64,000 bases of DNA from Serilophus lunatus (Eukaryota > Chordata > Aves > Passeriformes > Eurylaimidae): contig VXBA01002666.1 in NCBI GenBank assembly GCA_013399895.1, positions 63,311 through 127,310 on the forward strand, written 5' to 3'. The notes below the pieces were generated by a model. The model ran no database searches, was not told where the DNA came from, and saw nothing but the letters and a program-made list of their open reading frames with translations. Every line of letters begins with the position of its first letter. Positions within the stretch are counted from its first letter, which is position 1. Below, piece after piece: positions 43,741 through 56,300 of the stretch. The position numbers and the translations under genes were made by a program.

Positions 43741-44480
43741 ACCTGCAGGCACTCCAAGGGCCCACCACTGCCACACTTCCTCCACCACCCACCAACATCG
43801 AACCAAGACAAGACAGCAGCTGACCTCTCCCCACCCAGGAATGGCAGGAGTGGTTGGAGACTCAGTGCTGCAGTGAGCCCTCAGTGCTGGTACAGGCAGT
43901 CAGAGCAGGCTGTGGACTCACCCAGGTGACTGGAAAGGACCCAGAAGACACCCGTTGGATCCAAAGATGAGACTTGGCCATTGTAATGTCAATGTTTGTT
44001 AGTCAAAATGCTGGTTGTAGTCCTGTCAAGGTGATGATTGCAGTCCAGATCCATCAAGGTGGTGGTAGAATCCCCAGGTGGCAGAAGTCCTGTGTAGTGA
44101 GGGAAGAAGAACCCAGCATTGAGTACAAGTCCAAGAGTGGTCTTCCATTGGGCTCAAGTTAAGTAAGAAAACCTCCAGTACCCTGCCTGGGACAGGGAGT
44201 TCATCACTGGATGATGTAATACTGGATCACGAGACATTTCAGGAATCTTTGAAACTTAAAATGTTACAGCTGCCTGTTACATTAGCACAGGAGGATCCAT
44301 TATGGCATGTCAGCAGAGATGAATATCTTCAGGCTGAGTGTGAATTGTCCTGTTGCTTACCTGAAGGGAGATATCACTTAAGAGGCATTTGTGTAAGGAC
44401 AAAGAAATAACACTCAGCTTGTAGTCTGAGGTAGCAGGAGTGCACACCCTCCACACCTGGATTGTCTGAGTCATCAGCAT
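43741..44480. other. GC-richer unidentified sequence right of the TAF12 retrocopy
   Basis: Composition stays above the local background, with CACC, CCTGG and GGTGG-rich stretches. It might hold more 5' UTR, flanking transcript or an older element, but I recognise nothing specific. Open frames of 60-70 codons overlap one another and are not supported. Confidence 0.3.
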
Positions 44481-45689
44481 TTCAGTCTTTCACACTTGTG
44501 AATACATTCTTCTCCTAGGATGAAAGTCCTACCCTGCTCCTGCCACAGACTAAATTAGTAGGTATATTTTGGGAAAAGAGAAAAAGAAAAGGTGGATACC
44601 AGAACCTCTGTGTAACCTTTCTGAAGAGATGATTACTGAGAGAAAATTTTGTGACAAGTTCCTTAGCCCTGCTCAACTGGAAAAGTAAATATGTGCCTCT
44701 GACAAAATGCACTTCCATCCACTCAGTCTTTAACCAGTCATAAGAAAACTACTATGAATTCAGAAGAGGATTTTGAAAGAAAAAAAGATCTTCAACTTCT
44801 TTAACATTTCTTGGATTTTTACTTAAGCATTGAGTAAAAGTTAAACAAATGCTTAAGTAACGTGTTAGCTTAAGGACTAAAAGAGGAACCCTGAGGCATT
44901 TTAGTGATGCTTCTTAGTTCATGTTATTCCTAACTGTATAATTTTTACTATAATTTCAATACAAGGTATTTTTTTGCTAGAGGTTGTTTCACTATTTTCA
45001 CTATAAGCAAAACAAGATCCTTCAGCAAGAAAATATTCAATAAAGGAAAAATATTGAATTCAAAGTGATTGGCAGCAGCAAATTAAACTCAATCCATAAA
45101 ACAAATCATGCAAGTCTAGTTCAGAGGAAGTGCATGTCTATGCAAATTGCGAAAAGTTTATTATTTAGCTCAAATATTTTAACTATATATTCTAGCATTC
45201 AAAACACAGTAATAAGTATACTTTCCTTAAAAAAGTGTATGATTTTCAATGCATTGATAAAATCGAAGCTGTGCAGGTATACAATATACCTTAACTCTAT
45301 ATTCAGCATTTAGGATGCATTAAATAAAAAAAAAATCAAAATCAAAACAACAAACTAAAACAAAAAAAACCCACAACAAAACAATACAGCTTTATTGACA
45401 AGCATTCTGTGATCTAAATTTAAGACTTCATTTTTAAATTGACTACACAAATTGTTTAAAGCAAGCAATTTCACATTGCAAAAGGTTACCTAATGGTAGA
45501 TGTATTTAATTCCTTTTAGATATGAAAATTAGATATGAAAAGGTCATAGAAATACTTAAACATAGCATAATCAGATAATTAAGTCAGATAATTCAGATCA
45601 TCATCGAGTGATTAAAATTCATGCTAGTGACACCTGATTAAAATAAATATTTTTTTGATCTCTACATAATTGTCTGCTACCGTGAAACA
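44481..45689. other. Unique AT-rich DNA with an A-rich tract
   Basis: An A-rich AAAC/CAAA tract lies at 45321-45385. No gene or element with clear ends was found. Confidence 0.4.
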
Positions 45690-46855
45690 ACTAGCTCTGT
45701 GGATGAGGGAAGAGCTGGGGATATGATATGCCTTGATTTTAGCAAGGCATTTGACATGGTAGCTCACACATTTCCTTGCTAATGAGCTGCTAAAACATAG
45801 ACTGGACAGATGAATGGCAAAATTGGCAGAAAAGTGGCTAAATTGCTGAGCTCAAACTATGATGGTAGTTAGTGACTCAGAATCAGAGAAATGGAGTTCC
45901 TTGGGATCAGTAACATCTCCAGTACCATTGAATACCTTTATTACCAATCTGAATGTCAGGATTGAATACACACAAAGTTTGTGAGCAGCACCAGATTGGG
46001 AAGAGAAGTAGATGAGTCTGGACAGACATGTCATCATTTAGCGTGATGTCAGCAGGACGGAAGACAGACCAGCAAGAACTCCATAAGGGTTAAAAAAATA
46101 AATGTGAACATTGGGATATGACACTTTGGACAGAAACAATTACAAACCCCATATCTAAAGGCTAGGGTCTGATGGCTGAGAAACAATTCTGATGAAAATG
46201 TCCTGGAATTCCTGGGGCATGGTAAGCTCAATATGACTCAGAAGTGTGTCTTGGCAGCACGGAAGGGCAACAGCTCCCCAGTGCCCATCTAAAAGAATGT
46301 ATCAGCAGACTGTGGGATATGATTTTTTCGTATTCAACATGTCACACTTGGAAAAGTAAACTGTCCTAATTCTTCTGGTTTAAGAGAGACATTAGTATAT
46401 CTGTAGGGACTAGCAGAGAACTTCCAAGATGATGACATATCTGGGGAACTTATGAAGGAATGAAGGGACTGGGTCTGTTCTGCTTTGAGAACATAAGATT
46501 CAGGTCAGGTATAGGAGAGGAACCATACTCCAATCATACTCATTAAGTAAAAGGTAGTTACAGAGAAGATGGATGAATATCTTAACAAGGATTCACAGGA
46601 CAAAAATTCATGTGCACAAGTTGTGTTAGGGGAAATTCTGAATGAATATAATAAAGCTTTGCTGTGACAACAATTAACGATTGTCATATGTTGCTTGGAG
46701 AAATGATGGACCTTCTCTCTCTAGCATGATTCAGCCTGACATGGTGCTGGAACAGGGCTCTGGAAAACTTAACTTGAGGCCTTGCTTTCAACAGAATGCT
46801 GGACCAAATGAGCACTGGAAGTCTACTCCAGATTAGATTTTTCTATGGTTGTGAT
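45690..46855 (+). mobile_element. Ancient, highly degraded CR1 LINE
   Basis: The 5' part is still readable: CTAGCTCTGTGGATGAGGGA, then GATTTTAGCAAGGCATTTGACATGGT, which encodes the DFSKAFDMV-type block of a CR1 reverse transcriptase. Later pieces include TTGGGATCAGTAACATCTCC (PQGSV region), TTACCAATCTGAATG (NNLNV-like), the CAGAAGTGTGTCTTGGCAGC block and a 3' end with CTGGACCAAATGAGCACTGG...TCTATGGTTGTGATTCTA near 46840-46858. Frames are broken throughout, and divergence from other CR1s in the window is much greater. The 3' boundary is fairly clear, the middle uncertain. Confidence 0.65.
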
Positions 46856-46859
46856 TCTA

Positions 46860-47350
46860 AAGCAAATTATATCCACAAATATCTGTTTTCAGGTGTTGTC
46901 GGTTTAAGGCTTCTCAGGGAAGTACTTTTTATTTCCTCCTTACAGAAGCATTAATACTTGGTCAAATCCCTTGGAAAATGTTTATAGGCATATTAAGCAT
47001 ATTTATCTTGCCTTAAAATGCACCAAATAAAATTAATACTTGAGATATGGAGTAATATCATTATTATTTGTCTGATCCATACAGCCACACCAATCTAGAA
47101 AATAACACAAGTTCTTTTGGTACTTAGCACTAGCAGAGTTATGGGGTTCAATTATTTAGTCAAAATCCATCTTATTATCAAAGTTTTAAGATACAAAACA
47201 ATAATTTCTACTTTGCAAGAACTTAAAGTTATTACAAAAGCAGTGTAATAACAATACTGTGAGAAACAGTGATCTACGTCATATATCCTGAAAAACAGTT
47301 TTCAACGTAATTTCAATAAAGAGTCATAATTTTAGTTTTGTAAGAAACTC
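46860..47350. other. Unique AT-rich DNA
   Basis: No gene or repeat seen between the two CR1 remnants. Confidence 0.4.
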
Positions 47351-47354
47351 TGGA

Positions 47355-47464
47355 GATCACAGAATCACAGAATATGCTGAATTGGAAGGACCGACATTGA
47401 GTTGGGATCATGAAGTCCAACTCTTAGCCCTACATAGGGCTACTCCCAAGAGTCACACCATGCA
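47355..47464 (-). mobile_element. CR1 LINE 3' end, minus strand
   Basis: Plus-strand GATCACAGAATCACAGAATA marks the CR1 terminus in reverse, followed by TGAATTGGAAGGACC, GAAGTCCAACTCTTAGCCC and AAGAGTCACACCATG. Only about 110 bp of the 3' end is present before the sequence jumps to the beginning of the reverse-transcriptase region at about 47465. Confidence 0.85.
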
Positions 47465-48022
47465 TCTCATCAAGTCCCATGGACTTGTGCACCTCTAGGT
47501 TACTTAGATGTTCTCAAACCTGATCTTCTCCTGCAATGGGCAGTTCTTCAGTCTCCCAGTTCCTTCCTTTGCCTTCTGACTAGGGCAGTTTGGCTGGTGA
47601 ATTGGCTGGTGAAGACTGAGGCAAAAGTGTCATTAGGTACCTCAGCCTTCTCTATGGCTCGGGTAACCAGATCTATTTCCTTCCTAACAGGGCCCACATT
47701 TCTCCTAGTCAGCCTTTTATCACTGACACATCTATAGAAGTTTTTATAATTTCCTTTGTCTTCTCTGGCCAGATTTAATTTGATCAGGACTTTAGCTTTC
47801 CAAACCTGACACCTGACTGCTCAGACAATTTCTCTGCATTATTCTCAAGCTACCTGTCCCCTGCTTCCAACTCTGTAGGCTTCCTTTTTGTGTTTGAGTT
47901 TGTTCAGAGGCTCCTTTTTCACACATGCCAGCTTCCTGATGTTTTTGTCTGACTTTCTCCTTGTTGGGATGTATCACTCCTGAGCCTGGAGGAAGTGATC
48001 CTTAAGTAAATGTTGAATATTA
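47465..48022 (-). mobile_element. CR1 LINE endonuclease-RT linker region, minus strand
   Basis: Antisense of the early reverse-transcriptase region and the endonuclease-RT linker: CAAGTCCCATGGACTTGTGC (antisense of the HKSMGPDG-type motif), CTGATCTTCTCCTGCA, GACTGAGGCAAAAGTGTCATTAGG (antisense of the LNAFFAS block), GGGCCCACATTTCTCCTAGT, CTGGCCAGATTTAATTTGATC and TCCTTGTTGGGATGTATCAC. It abuts the CR1 3' end with most of the reverse transcriptase missing. The same joint, 3' tail to RT N-terminus, is seen at 23028-23905. Confidence 0.75.
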
Positions 48023-51000
48023 ATAAAAATAAAACACGGATTTTTTAAAATCTAACTGTTCATTGCATGTACAGTACAAGAAATTATTTCACCACTGCTT
48101 TAAGATCAAAAAGGTAAATTTAACAATACCTGTATATTAGTTTGTGGGCTGTGGAGTTCTTTTTCCTATCATGCTATGCAATCATACAAGAGTATATTGG
48201 GAAACTTTTTTTTGCTGACAGTGACCATCGGTTTTCAAGAGAGAAAAGATTCAATTTATCAACAGAATTCATAAACAAATCAATTATTTTGAAGCCTGTT
48301 TTTACCTTGGAAAGTATTAACACCAGTATCTTCTGTCATTTCGTAGTCTCAACAGCTGATAAAAGTCCATCTGGGAATACACCTTGTTATATTGCTCTCA
48401 AACACAGACACTAAGTCACATAAATTTGTCAACAAGCACAGCTTTCCTAAAAAGATAGCCTACATGAACTCTTTTGACTCTACTTAGTACTTAAGGAAAA
48501 GGTGGTGGGCCAAAACTCTCAGTTTATCCTGTTTTCAATTTTAGCGTGACCCTTAGCATTAGCTAGAGGTTTACAATTTGGATTTTATTTTTTTTTCTTT
48601 TCCAAATCAGAGATTGAGTTAGTGATTATACAGTAGGAAATAAACTGGAGAAAGTGTAAAATTATAAACAAATGGGATACTGACAATCTACCTAGTAATT
48701 TCCTTACCTTTGTGAAATTACCTTGGAAAGATGTTTTTCAATTCAGACTCTTTCATTTCTTAGTATTGAGAATTTTTTTTGGTTTTATTAATTTATATCC
48801 TTGTTTCCCATTTTTTTTCTTTGCAATAGGACTTAAGTTTCAATGGTATACATGTTTTATCCCAAATATATCTACCCTGATTCACTTTATTGTTTCCACC
48901 TCATCTCTTATGTCTTTCTTTATCTCTTGTGTTGATCTGCTTCCCAAACCTTTTTAATGTAAATGAAACATTCAGTACTTGGCCCTAGGGCGATTCATTG
49001 TAAATTAAGCGTTCTATTTTATCAGGGGATGAAGGAGGAATGATACATTATTTCCAAGGCTGTTACAATATTTTATAAATCATGTATCATAAGAGGTATT
49101 TACATGGATACCGTGCAATTCAGAGTCTCCATAACACCTTTACTTTTCCACTGACATTATACTCTACTAATAACATGCATGACAAATACTAGTTTCAGAA
49201 CACTTTTTCCTAAACTCTCTCCCATTTCTGCTCCTTTTTTTCGTTCTTTTGCTGCATATCAAAAGAATATCACCAGCTCTCTCCATTAAAAAAACCCTAT
49301 AGTACAACAAAACAAACAAGTTCATCAAAATCAAATATTCCCTGATGTCTTTCTGAAGCAGAATTTCACACTTCAGATTATTTCTCCACTGTAACTGAGT
49401 TTTAGAAAGGACATGATCATGAAATGCTGAAAACACAACTCCAAATAATAAAGGCAGACATGACTAAGACAGTCCTAAGTATTCAAACAGCTCCCATTTT
49501 TAAATTCTTTACTTTTCACAGACTCTAATCTTTGACTGAGACCTTTGTCAACCCAACTCAGCCTTCAGTCTACTGAGTGGCCTTTTTGCAGGTATGTTGT
49601 TAGTTCTGAGGAAGAGGTACTTGCCCAAGAAAGACTGTATGGCAGGGCAATTTCACTCCTCTTCTCCAAGATCTCCTTCATCTGCTCCCTACCTATAAAA
49701 AAAGTTAATAGTCTGAAATAGGTGAAAAATTTTGGATTTGATATGAAGAGACATTAGTAGAGCACGACTTATAGGTTCAAATGCATATTTCAAGAAAATG
49801 TAATTTGTGTAACCTTTATCCATTTTCCAGCAGTTTTCAACAGGTTTTTCAGGTTCTATGGCAAAAATCTAAAGTTCACTGAAACAGAAATCTGCCTTGA
49901 ATACTTTAGAGATAGTGAATACTGAAGATAAAAAAAAAAATAGAGTTCAATTTATATTTGTTTTAGAGAGTCTTTTCCTTTACTTCTTATGATTTTGCTA
50001 CATAATATGTCTCCAAATCGTCAAAGGATAAAAAAAAGAAAAGAAAAAAAGGAAAACATTTAACACAGAAAAAAATTCCCCAACAAACCTACACAGGAAA
50101 ATTGAAGCAGTGCAATATAGGACGATCTAACAATTTTTAGCTGGTGTGGATAGAATCTACCTATGACAGTAAAAATATAATGAAAACCCAAGACAGAATC
50201 TTTGTGTGAAAGAGTAAAGGAAATTGTTTTGAACTCGGCAGCTAAGTGGTTTATAATTTATCTTTCACCTCTACACTCTATTTCTTTTAGCTAAGGGAGT
50301 TTTTGTTTGGTTATTTTTTTTCTTATTTTCCCCTTCCCACTTAAAGAAAATACAATTTTCTTAATATTCTAAATTATTTAATGATAAAATATACTAATGT
50401 GCAGTACATTACTTGCACTTTTTTTATATACATTGCATGGTGAAGGAATTTGTTCCCTGTGAACATGAAAAGTCTAGAACATCACCTGGACAAGAAATAT
50501 TATTTTCTAATATTTTTACTTTTATTACTTTACTAAGCCAGGTTACATATTTTGTGCCCTGATGGTCTTATAGTTGTTTATTGCTCTGTTATTCTGATCA
50601 CAAGGGAACGTGTTGAGACTTCCTGTCACTTATCTGTCTTCAAGGTCCTGTGTACTGGACTTCTGTAATTTTTTTACAGAGGATAAAATGCCTTTGTTTC
50701 ATGCCACCAGAGAGCACTGTTGGATTATTAAGAATTGGCTTTTTCTTTTTTTTTTTTTTCTAGATGTTAGCTAAAGGGACCCAGGGAGAAAATAAAACTC
50801 CACTAAATACTCTTTCTTTCTTACTACATGACAAATGTTACCAACACATAAGGCATAATAAATAAAGTGATATTTTTGTATTTATAGTTCTTTCAACATT
50901 TTTTTTTTAAATAAATGAAAAGAGCAGTGTTACCAAGGTTACAATTAGTGATACAGTTTGTAACATCAACATTCATAAATTTTACTTTACTCACCAGTTT

Positions 51001-52677
51001 AACTGTGAGCTGTATCACAGCACAAGTGAAAAGATCACTTCTGGTTCTTCTTTACTGCCACAGTAAATAACATGACAAAGTTGAAGACCACGCAGCAAAA
51101 ATGCCTTGCTATTGTGGCAGTCACAGGTGATTAATGCAGTCATAGCAAAGATCAAGGAAATTGTGTGCAAGCAAACTATAGAAAAAAAAAAGGCATCAAG
51201 TGACCTTCATAGTATGGGGAAGAGAGTGGTAGCCTGGTCTTCCAACTTAACATTTTTTTTCAAAATGAAGAACAAAAAATCTTTGGTAGGTTAGGAAGCT
51301 ATTCTGTGTGTAGGTATATGCATAGGTGCCTATGGCTACACCCATGCATATAACCTTTCATAAAATACATATATGTATAACACGATAATTTATTTTAAAT
51401 CTCTTAATTTTGCAAGGAAGCTAAGCACCTTTCTCTATGCAGCTATGGAATGAAGCTTTATACTAACTTGACTATATATAATTTTGAGACTTCAAAAATG
51501 AACCACTAAATGGACCATAAAAACTATGTATACTTCTGATATGCCATAGTTTAAGAATTTAAGGCTATTTTCAGATCCTGTTCTGGATTTTTCAAAGACA
51601 AGGGAAAGAAAGACCATTTAAGATCATAACTTCTGCTTAGATTAAAAATTTTCCATTCAAATTTAGATGCCTAAATGCATTTTTATTTTAAAGCTTGGTG
51701 ATTAAAATTTTGAAGAAATTGAAATGAGCCTACATTGGTTAATTAATTATGAGATTTCTAGTGTAATTATATAAAAAATAAGAATTTATAGAAGAGGTTC
51801 TAGAAAGTTAAATGTGTTCTAGGAAAAAAAAAAATAATCAAAAATTATCAAAATTTTCCTACACCTAAACCTAATGACATTTCTTGAGGAATATTTTGTG
51901 AGAATTCTACCTTTTTCGTGGTACTGGAAGAAGACAATCTAAAATGAACAATACTGAATGTCTTTATTCCACACTTGGTTACTCATTTTAACATAAGGAA
52001 ATTATTTTGCATTTATGATGTAGTGATTTAGTGTTAAATTTTCCTACCATATTAAGGCTTGCATATTGAAAGCATAACTATCACTTTTACTGGTTATTTT
52101 TAAATTCCTAACTTTTCCCCTTCCCCCTCCCTCCCCCCCGGATACTTTGCATTTATAGTAAAATCTGGAGTAGAAAAGAGTGCAAAAACATTTTTCAATG
52201 ATTCTGAAGTGCAAGTTTAAACAGACTTTTCATTTTGATGCATCTGCTAAGTAAGCATTTTTCCTTCCCATCATAAAAAAAATCTGTCCTATAATGAGCT
52301 TTCTCACGTTATCTACAACCAAGGTGATATAGACTATATCAGATTTATCTGAGCTTTTCCATTGGCCCAGAGATGATGATAGAAAATGCTTGTTTTCACA
52401 ATATTAATGCTTCTCCTTCGACTTTAGGCTTTTATCAGATAAGATGTGCATTGGAATTTTTGCTTAGGTAGGGACTTCAAAATCTATCTATATATTCAAA
52501 TGAGAAACTGGACAATGATAATCTTCTTAACCCATTTTCTTGATTCTTGCATTCTTACTGCAGTTTTTCATATCTATACCATGCATTATTTATATATAAA
52601 GTTTATTCTAATACTTTAAACACACATAAAACTCAAAATAGTGAAAAATATTCTGTCTGTAAATAATGCTTAAAAGA
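48023..52677. other. Unique AT-rich DNA
   Basis: A 4.6-kb stretch without recognisable gene or repeat ends. It holds poly(T) near 50748-50760, A/G-rich sequence near 50031-50056, a C-rich run near 52121-52139 and a short inverted repeat near 51317-51350. Open frames of up to 90 codons are AT-driven. Confidence 0.4.
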
Positions 52678-53345
52678 GAATCATAGAAACACTAAGGTTG
52701 CAAAAGACTCCAAGACCATCAAGTCTAAACTTTGACTGAATACTACCACGCCAACTAAACCACAGCAATAAGTACCACATCCAGGCATTCCTTGAACACC
52801 TCCAAGGATGGTAACTCTACTAGCTCTCTGAACAGCCCCTTATCCAATGCATTCTTGATGTCCAATCTGAACCTCCCCTGGCACACCCTGAGGCTATTTC
52901 CTCTCATCCTGCTACCAGTATCCTGGAAGAAGAGGCCAACCCCCACCTAGCCACAACCTCCTCAGGTAGTTTTAGAGAGCAATAAGGTCCCCCTGAGTCT
53001 CCTTTTCTCCAGGCTAAACAACTCCAGCTCCCTCAGCTGCTCCTCATAGGGCTTGTGCTCCAGCCCCTTCAACAGCTCTAATGCCCTTCTCTGGACTCAA
53101 TCCAGGACCTCCATGTCTTTCTTGTGGTGAAGGACATAAAAATTAACTCAGGATTTGAGATGTGGCCTCACCAGTGCCGAGTACAGGGGGATGATCACTG
53201 CCCTGGTCCTGCTGGCCGCACTATTGCTGATACAAGCCAGGACACCACTGGCCTTCTTGGCCTCCTGGCCGTGTTCAGGCTAGCTATCGGCCATCCTTTT
53301 CTGCTGGGTCACTTTCCAACTCTTCCATCAGCCTGTAGCTGGAAC
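52678..53345 (-). mobile_element. CR1 LINE 3' portion, minus strand
   Basis: About 670 bp of CR1 in reverse. Plus-strand landmarks are GAATCATAGAAACACTAAGG (decayed terminus), CCTCCAAGGATGGTAACTC, CAATCTGAACCTCCCCTGGC, CTTTTCTCCAGGCTAAACAA, AGCTCCCTCAGCTGCTCCTC, CTTCTCTGGACTCAATCCAG, CTCCATGTCTTTCTTGTGGT, GGCCTTCTTGGCCTCCTGGC and a final CTTCCATCAGCCTGTAG. This is the best-preserved minus-strand copy in the window and spans the 3' UTR and the C-terminal third of the reverse-transcriptase ORF, with frameshifts. Confidence 0.92.
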
Positions 53346-56300
53346 AAATAAGATCTTGGGACAGAGGTAAATGGAAGAAAAAGTTTTTTGGGGGAAGTTG
53401 TTATTTTGTGTTTGCTTTTTTTTTTTTTTTTCCTTGTAAATAATTTGAGCTTCTGCTTATTTACTAAACATTTTGATATTCTCTGTGTAAGCTGGCTTTG
53501 TTTCTTCATAATACTAGTGTCAAATCAAGACAGCTGTTGTCAAGCAATTTATAAGTAATTGAGAAATTTTGTTCAAAGTAATCTTGCTTGATAGTGCCAA
53601 TATATAATCCAACTTGAGAAATATTTGCTGTAAATCAAAGATCAAAACATAGTTGAATTATCAACTAGAGAAGGAAAGAATAAACAGGCAGAAAATCGTA
53701 CTTGTGACTGAGACAAGTTTGAGTCTTGAAAAGTTTGTATGCAGTCACTGAGTAAAATAAAATTTTCCAGGATGACCTTGAACTAATCATTTAGAATCAG
53801 ATTTTTAAAAGGACTTTATGTCGTACTAACTTTGAATTTTTTAAACCCATGTAGGAGATAATTTTTGAGAATAGAGAAATTGTAAGTATATAGCAGGAAT
53901 AGTTTGTTTTCCAGCAATAAATGAACTGAAATGGCATGTTATCCTTATAGCAAGTCAGTTGTAGATTAAAAAAAAAATTAAAAAATCAGCCAGAAGTTTA
54001 TTTTTCATGGCTTATTTTAATTCAAGTTAGGAGTCAGCACACCTTTTCTTACTGTGAAAGTGATTAACCACTGGAATAATGTACCTAGGGAAGTTATGAC
54101 TTCCTTATCATTTGACATCTTATAAAAGAGAATGAATACTGGTTGAGAACATATATTTTGATTCAAATGCAGGGCTTTCTTATGTCTACACTGCATTATT
54201 TGCTCAATAGTATACACATTATCTGATATGACCAAGTTTAACACAGATAACCTTGGGATTTTTTAACCTTAAAATTTTTGTGAGGGCTATAGGGTAACAG
54301 ATGAAGTAGCAGCCATTAAGCATTAAAAATTATTATTATATTTGTAGTTCAAGAGATTCCACTGTCTACCTCTTTCCAGATAAATTGTAAAATTGTAAAC
54401 AGAGAGCTGGAGGTCAATAGAAATTTGGGTCAAAGTCTGAAGGACACTGTTTCAATTTTGTGAAGAAAATTTTCCTTTTGTAAGGAAAAAAAACCTTTCA
54501 TCATGACATTTCTTTAAAAACCACACCCATCTGTCTTCAGTAGAACTTCAGTTCAGTAGTTCTATTTGATTTAAACCACATCATTTCAGCTGCATACATG
54601 ACAGCCAACAATACTCTTAAATCTAGTAAACTACAATCACTAGATGAAAACAGTCTTTATATGTAAGCCCTAGTGCTTTGAATGTTTTTCTAAAGACCGC
54701 TCACATCCTCTGACAAGTTTTATTCACTTTGTTGAAGTAATAGGCTATGTTTTAAGAGACTTTATATGTAAGGACAAAGGATCTTCTGGTACAGGCTAGT
54801 CTACCATCTCTTTTTTATTATGTGTGATCTCATGTTTCACGTTAATAACTCGGCTTTTAATATCCTTTCCTAGTAATTAATGTCTTGTTCTAATAAGGTC
54901 TCAACTCTATGCTGCTATAGTACCCTGTAGAATTGATAAGTTTTTGTTATAACTTATTTTCCATTCCAAAGTAATGGCATTAAAATTAAAATTTCCTCCC
55001 CATCACTTCTGAAAATCAAGTATTAGAAAGAATCTTAATAAGAGCAATCATACTTTAATCCAAAACCATTCTTAGTAAAGCTCTTTAATCAAAACTCTTT
55101 CACAATAGTCATATAAAAATAGGACTAGATTTATGAACTTATTCAAAAGACTTCATAGCAAAAATAGGTCAGTGGGATGCAAAAATCCCACAGTTCTTAT
55201 CCAAATAACTTTTTAAGTGTCTAACAAATGCAAAGTTTTGAAGCACAAGACAAAGTCATTAAATTAGCTTTTACTCAGTACACCACTCACCCTCTTAGGT
55301 ATGGACCTTCATATTGATTTCAAAATCTGCTAGTTTTAGGTAGTTATAAGATAAAGTCATTGCACTTTGAAAGAATGAGGAGATGCATAATTTGCATTTG
55401 ATATAAAAGTTAAACAGACAGTCTTTCTAAGAAGCAATTGAACTGACCCTGTTTAGACATCTAAGTCTTGCTGAAGTAATTTCTCTGTGTGTATCTGTGA
55501 ATCCACAATGATTTTGAAACACTAAAACACACTGCTCACTACCTATTTGTCTCTTCTTCTGCTTTGCTTGTCATCTGTATTTCTGTTACTATCTATGCAA
55601 GAAGAAAGCTTGTCACCTTGGCCATTTTAGATATAAATTAAACGAATTCATATGGAAGGATAATATTTCACAAAATATAGAAAAACATGGTCCTTCTCTC
55701 AATAGAACTTTTAGAGTATGTAAAAATTTAAAAGACAATTTTAAAAAAATGCTAACAAAGCTTTCTGTTCCTGTAGTAAGAAAACATTTATTACAATATC
55801 TAAATTTCTTTTAACGTTATACAGTATGCATTACAGGAATGTATACAGTATATATTACACATTATAGGAATATTATTATTATATTAAAAAAAAAGACAAT
55901 TTCTAAACTAATCATGTGAGGTCCTAAAAAATAATATGATGTTCAGCTTAGTGCTGAATAGGAAAGTTTCTGGTCATTATATTATTATTATTATATTATT
56001 ATTATTATATTTTTCTGTGTTTGTTTTGAACCTCTATTTCATTACAAAAACATAAAAAAGAAATTAGTTGGGGTTTTTTTATATGATAAGTTGGTAGAGC
56101 ATGCTTTTATACATTGTGCAAAGCATACAGAAGCTATGTACAAACAGTGGTAAAAATAGATCCAACAGTTGAAACTGTAAACTAGAAGTAGGTTTAAATT
56201 TGTTAACAACTATCACTTTTGGGGGTACACAAGAATGACTTCATTGCTTTAGCCAGAACTAAAAGATACAAGACAGCCTTTGATATTCTGTTCTGGGTCA

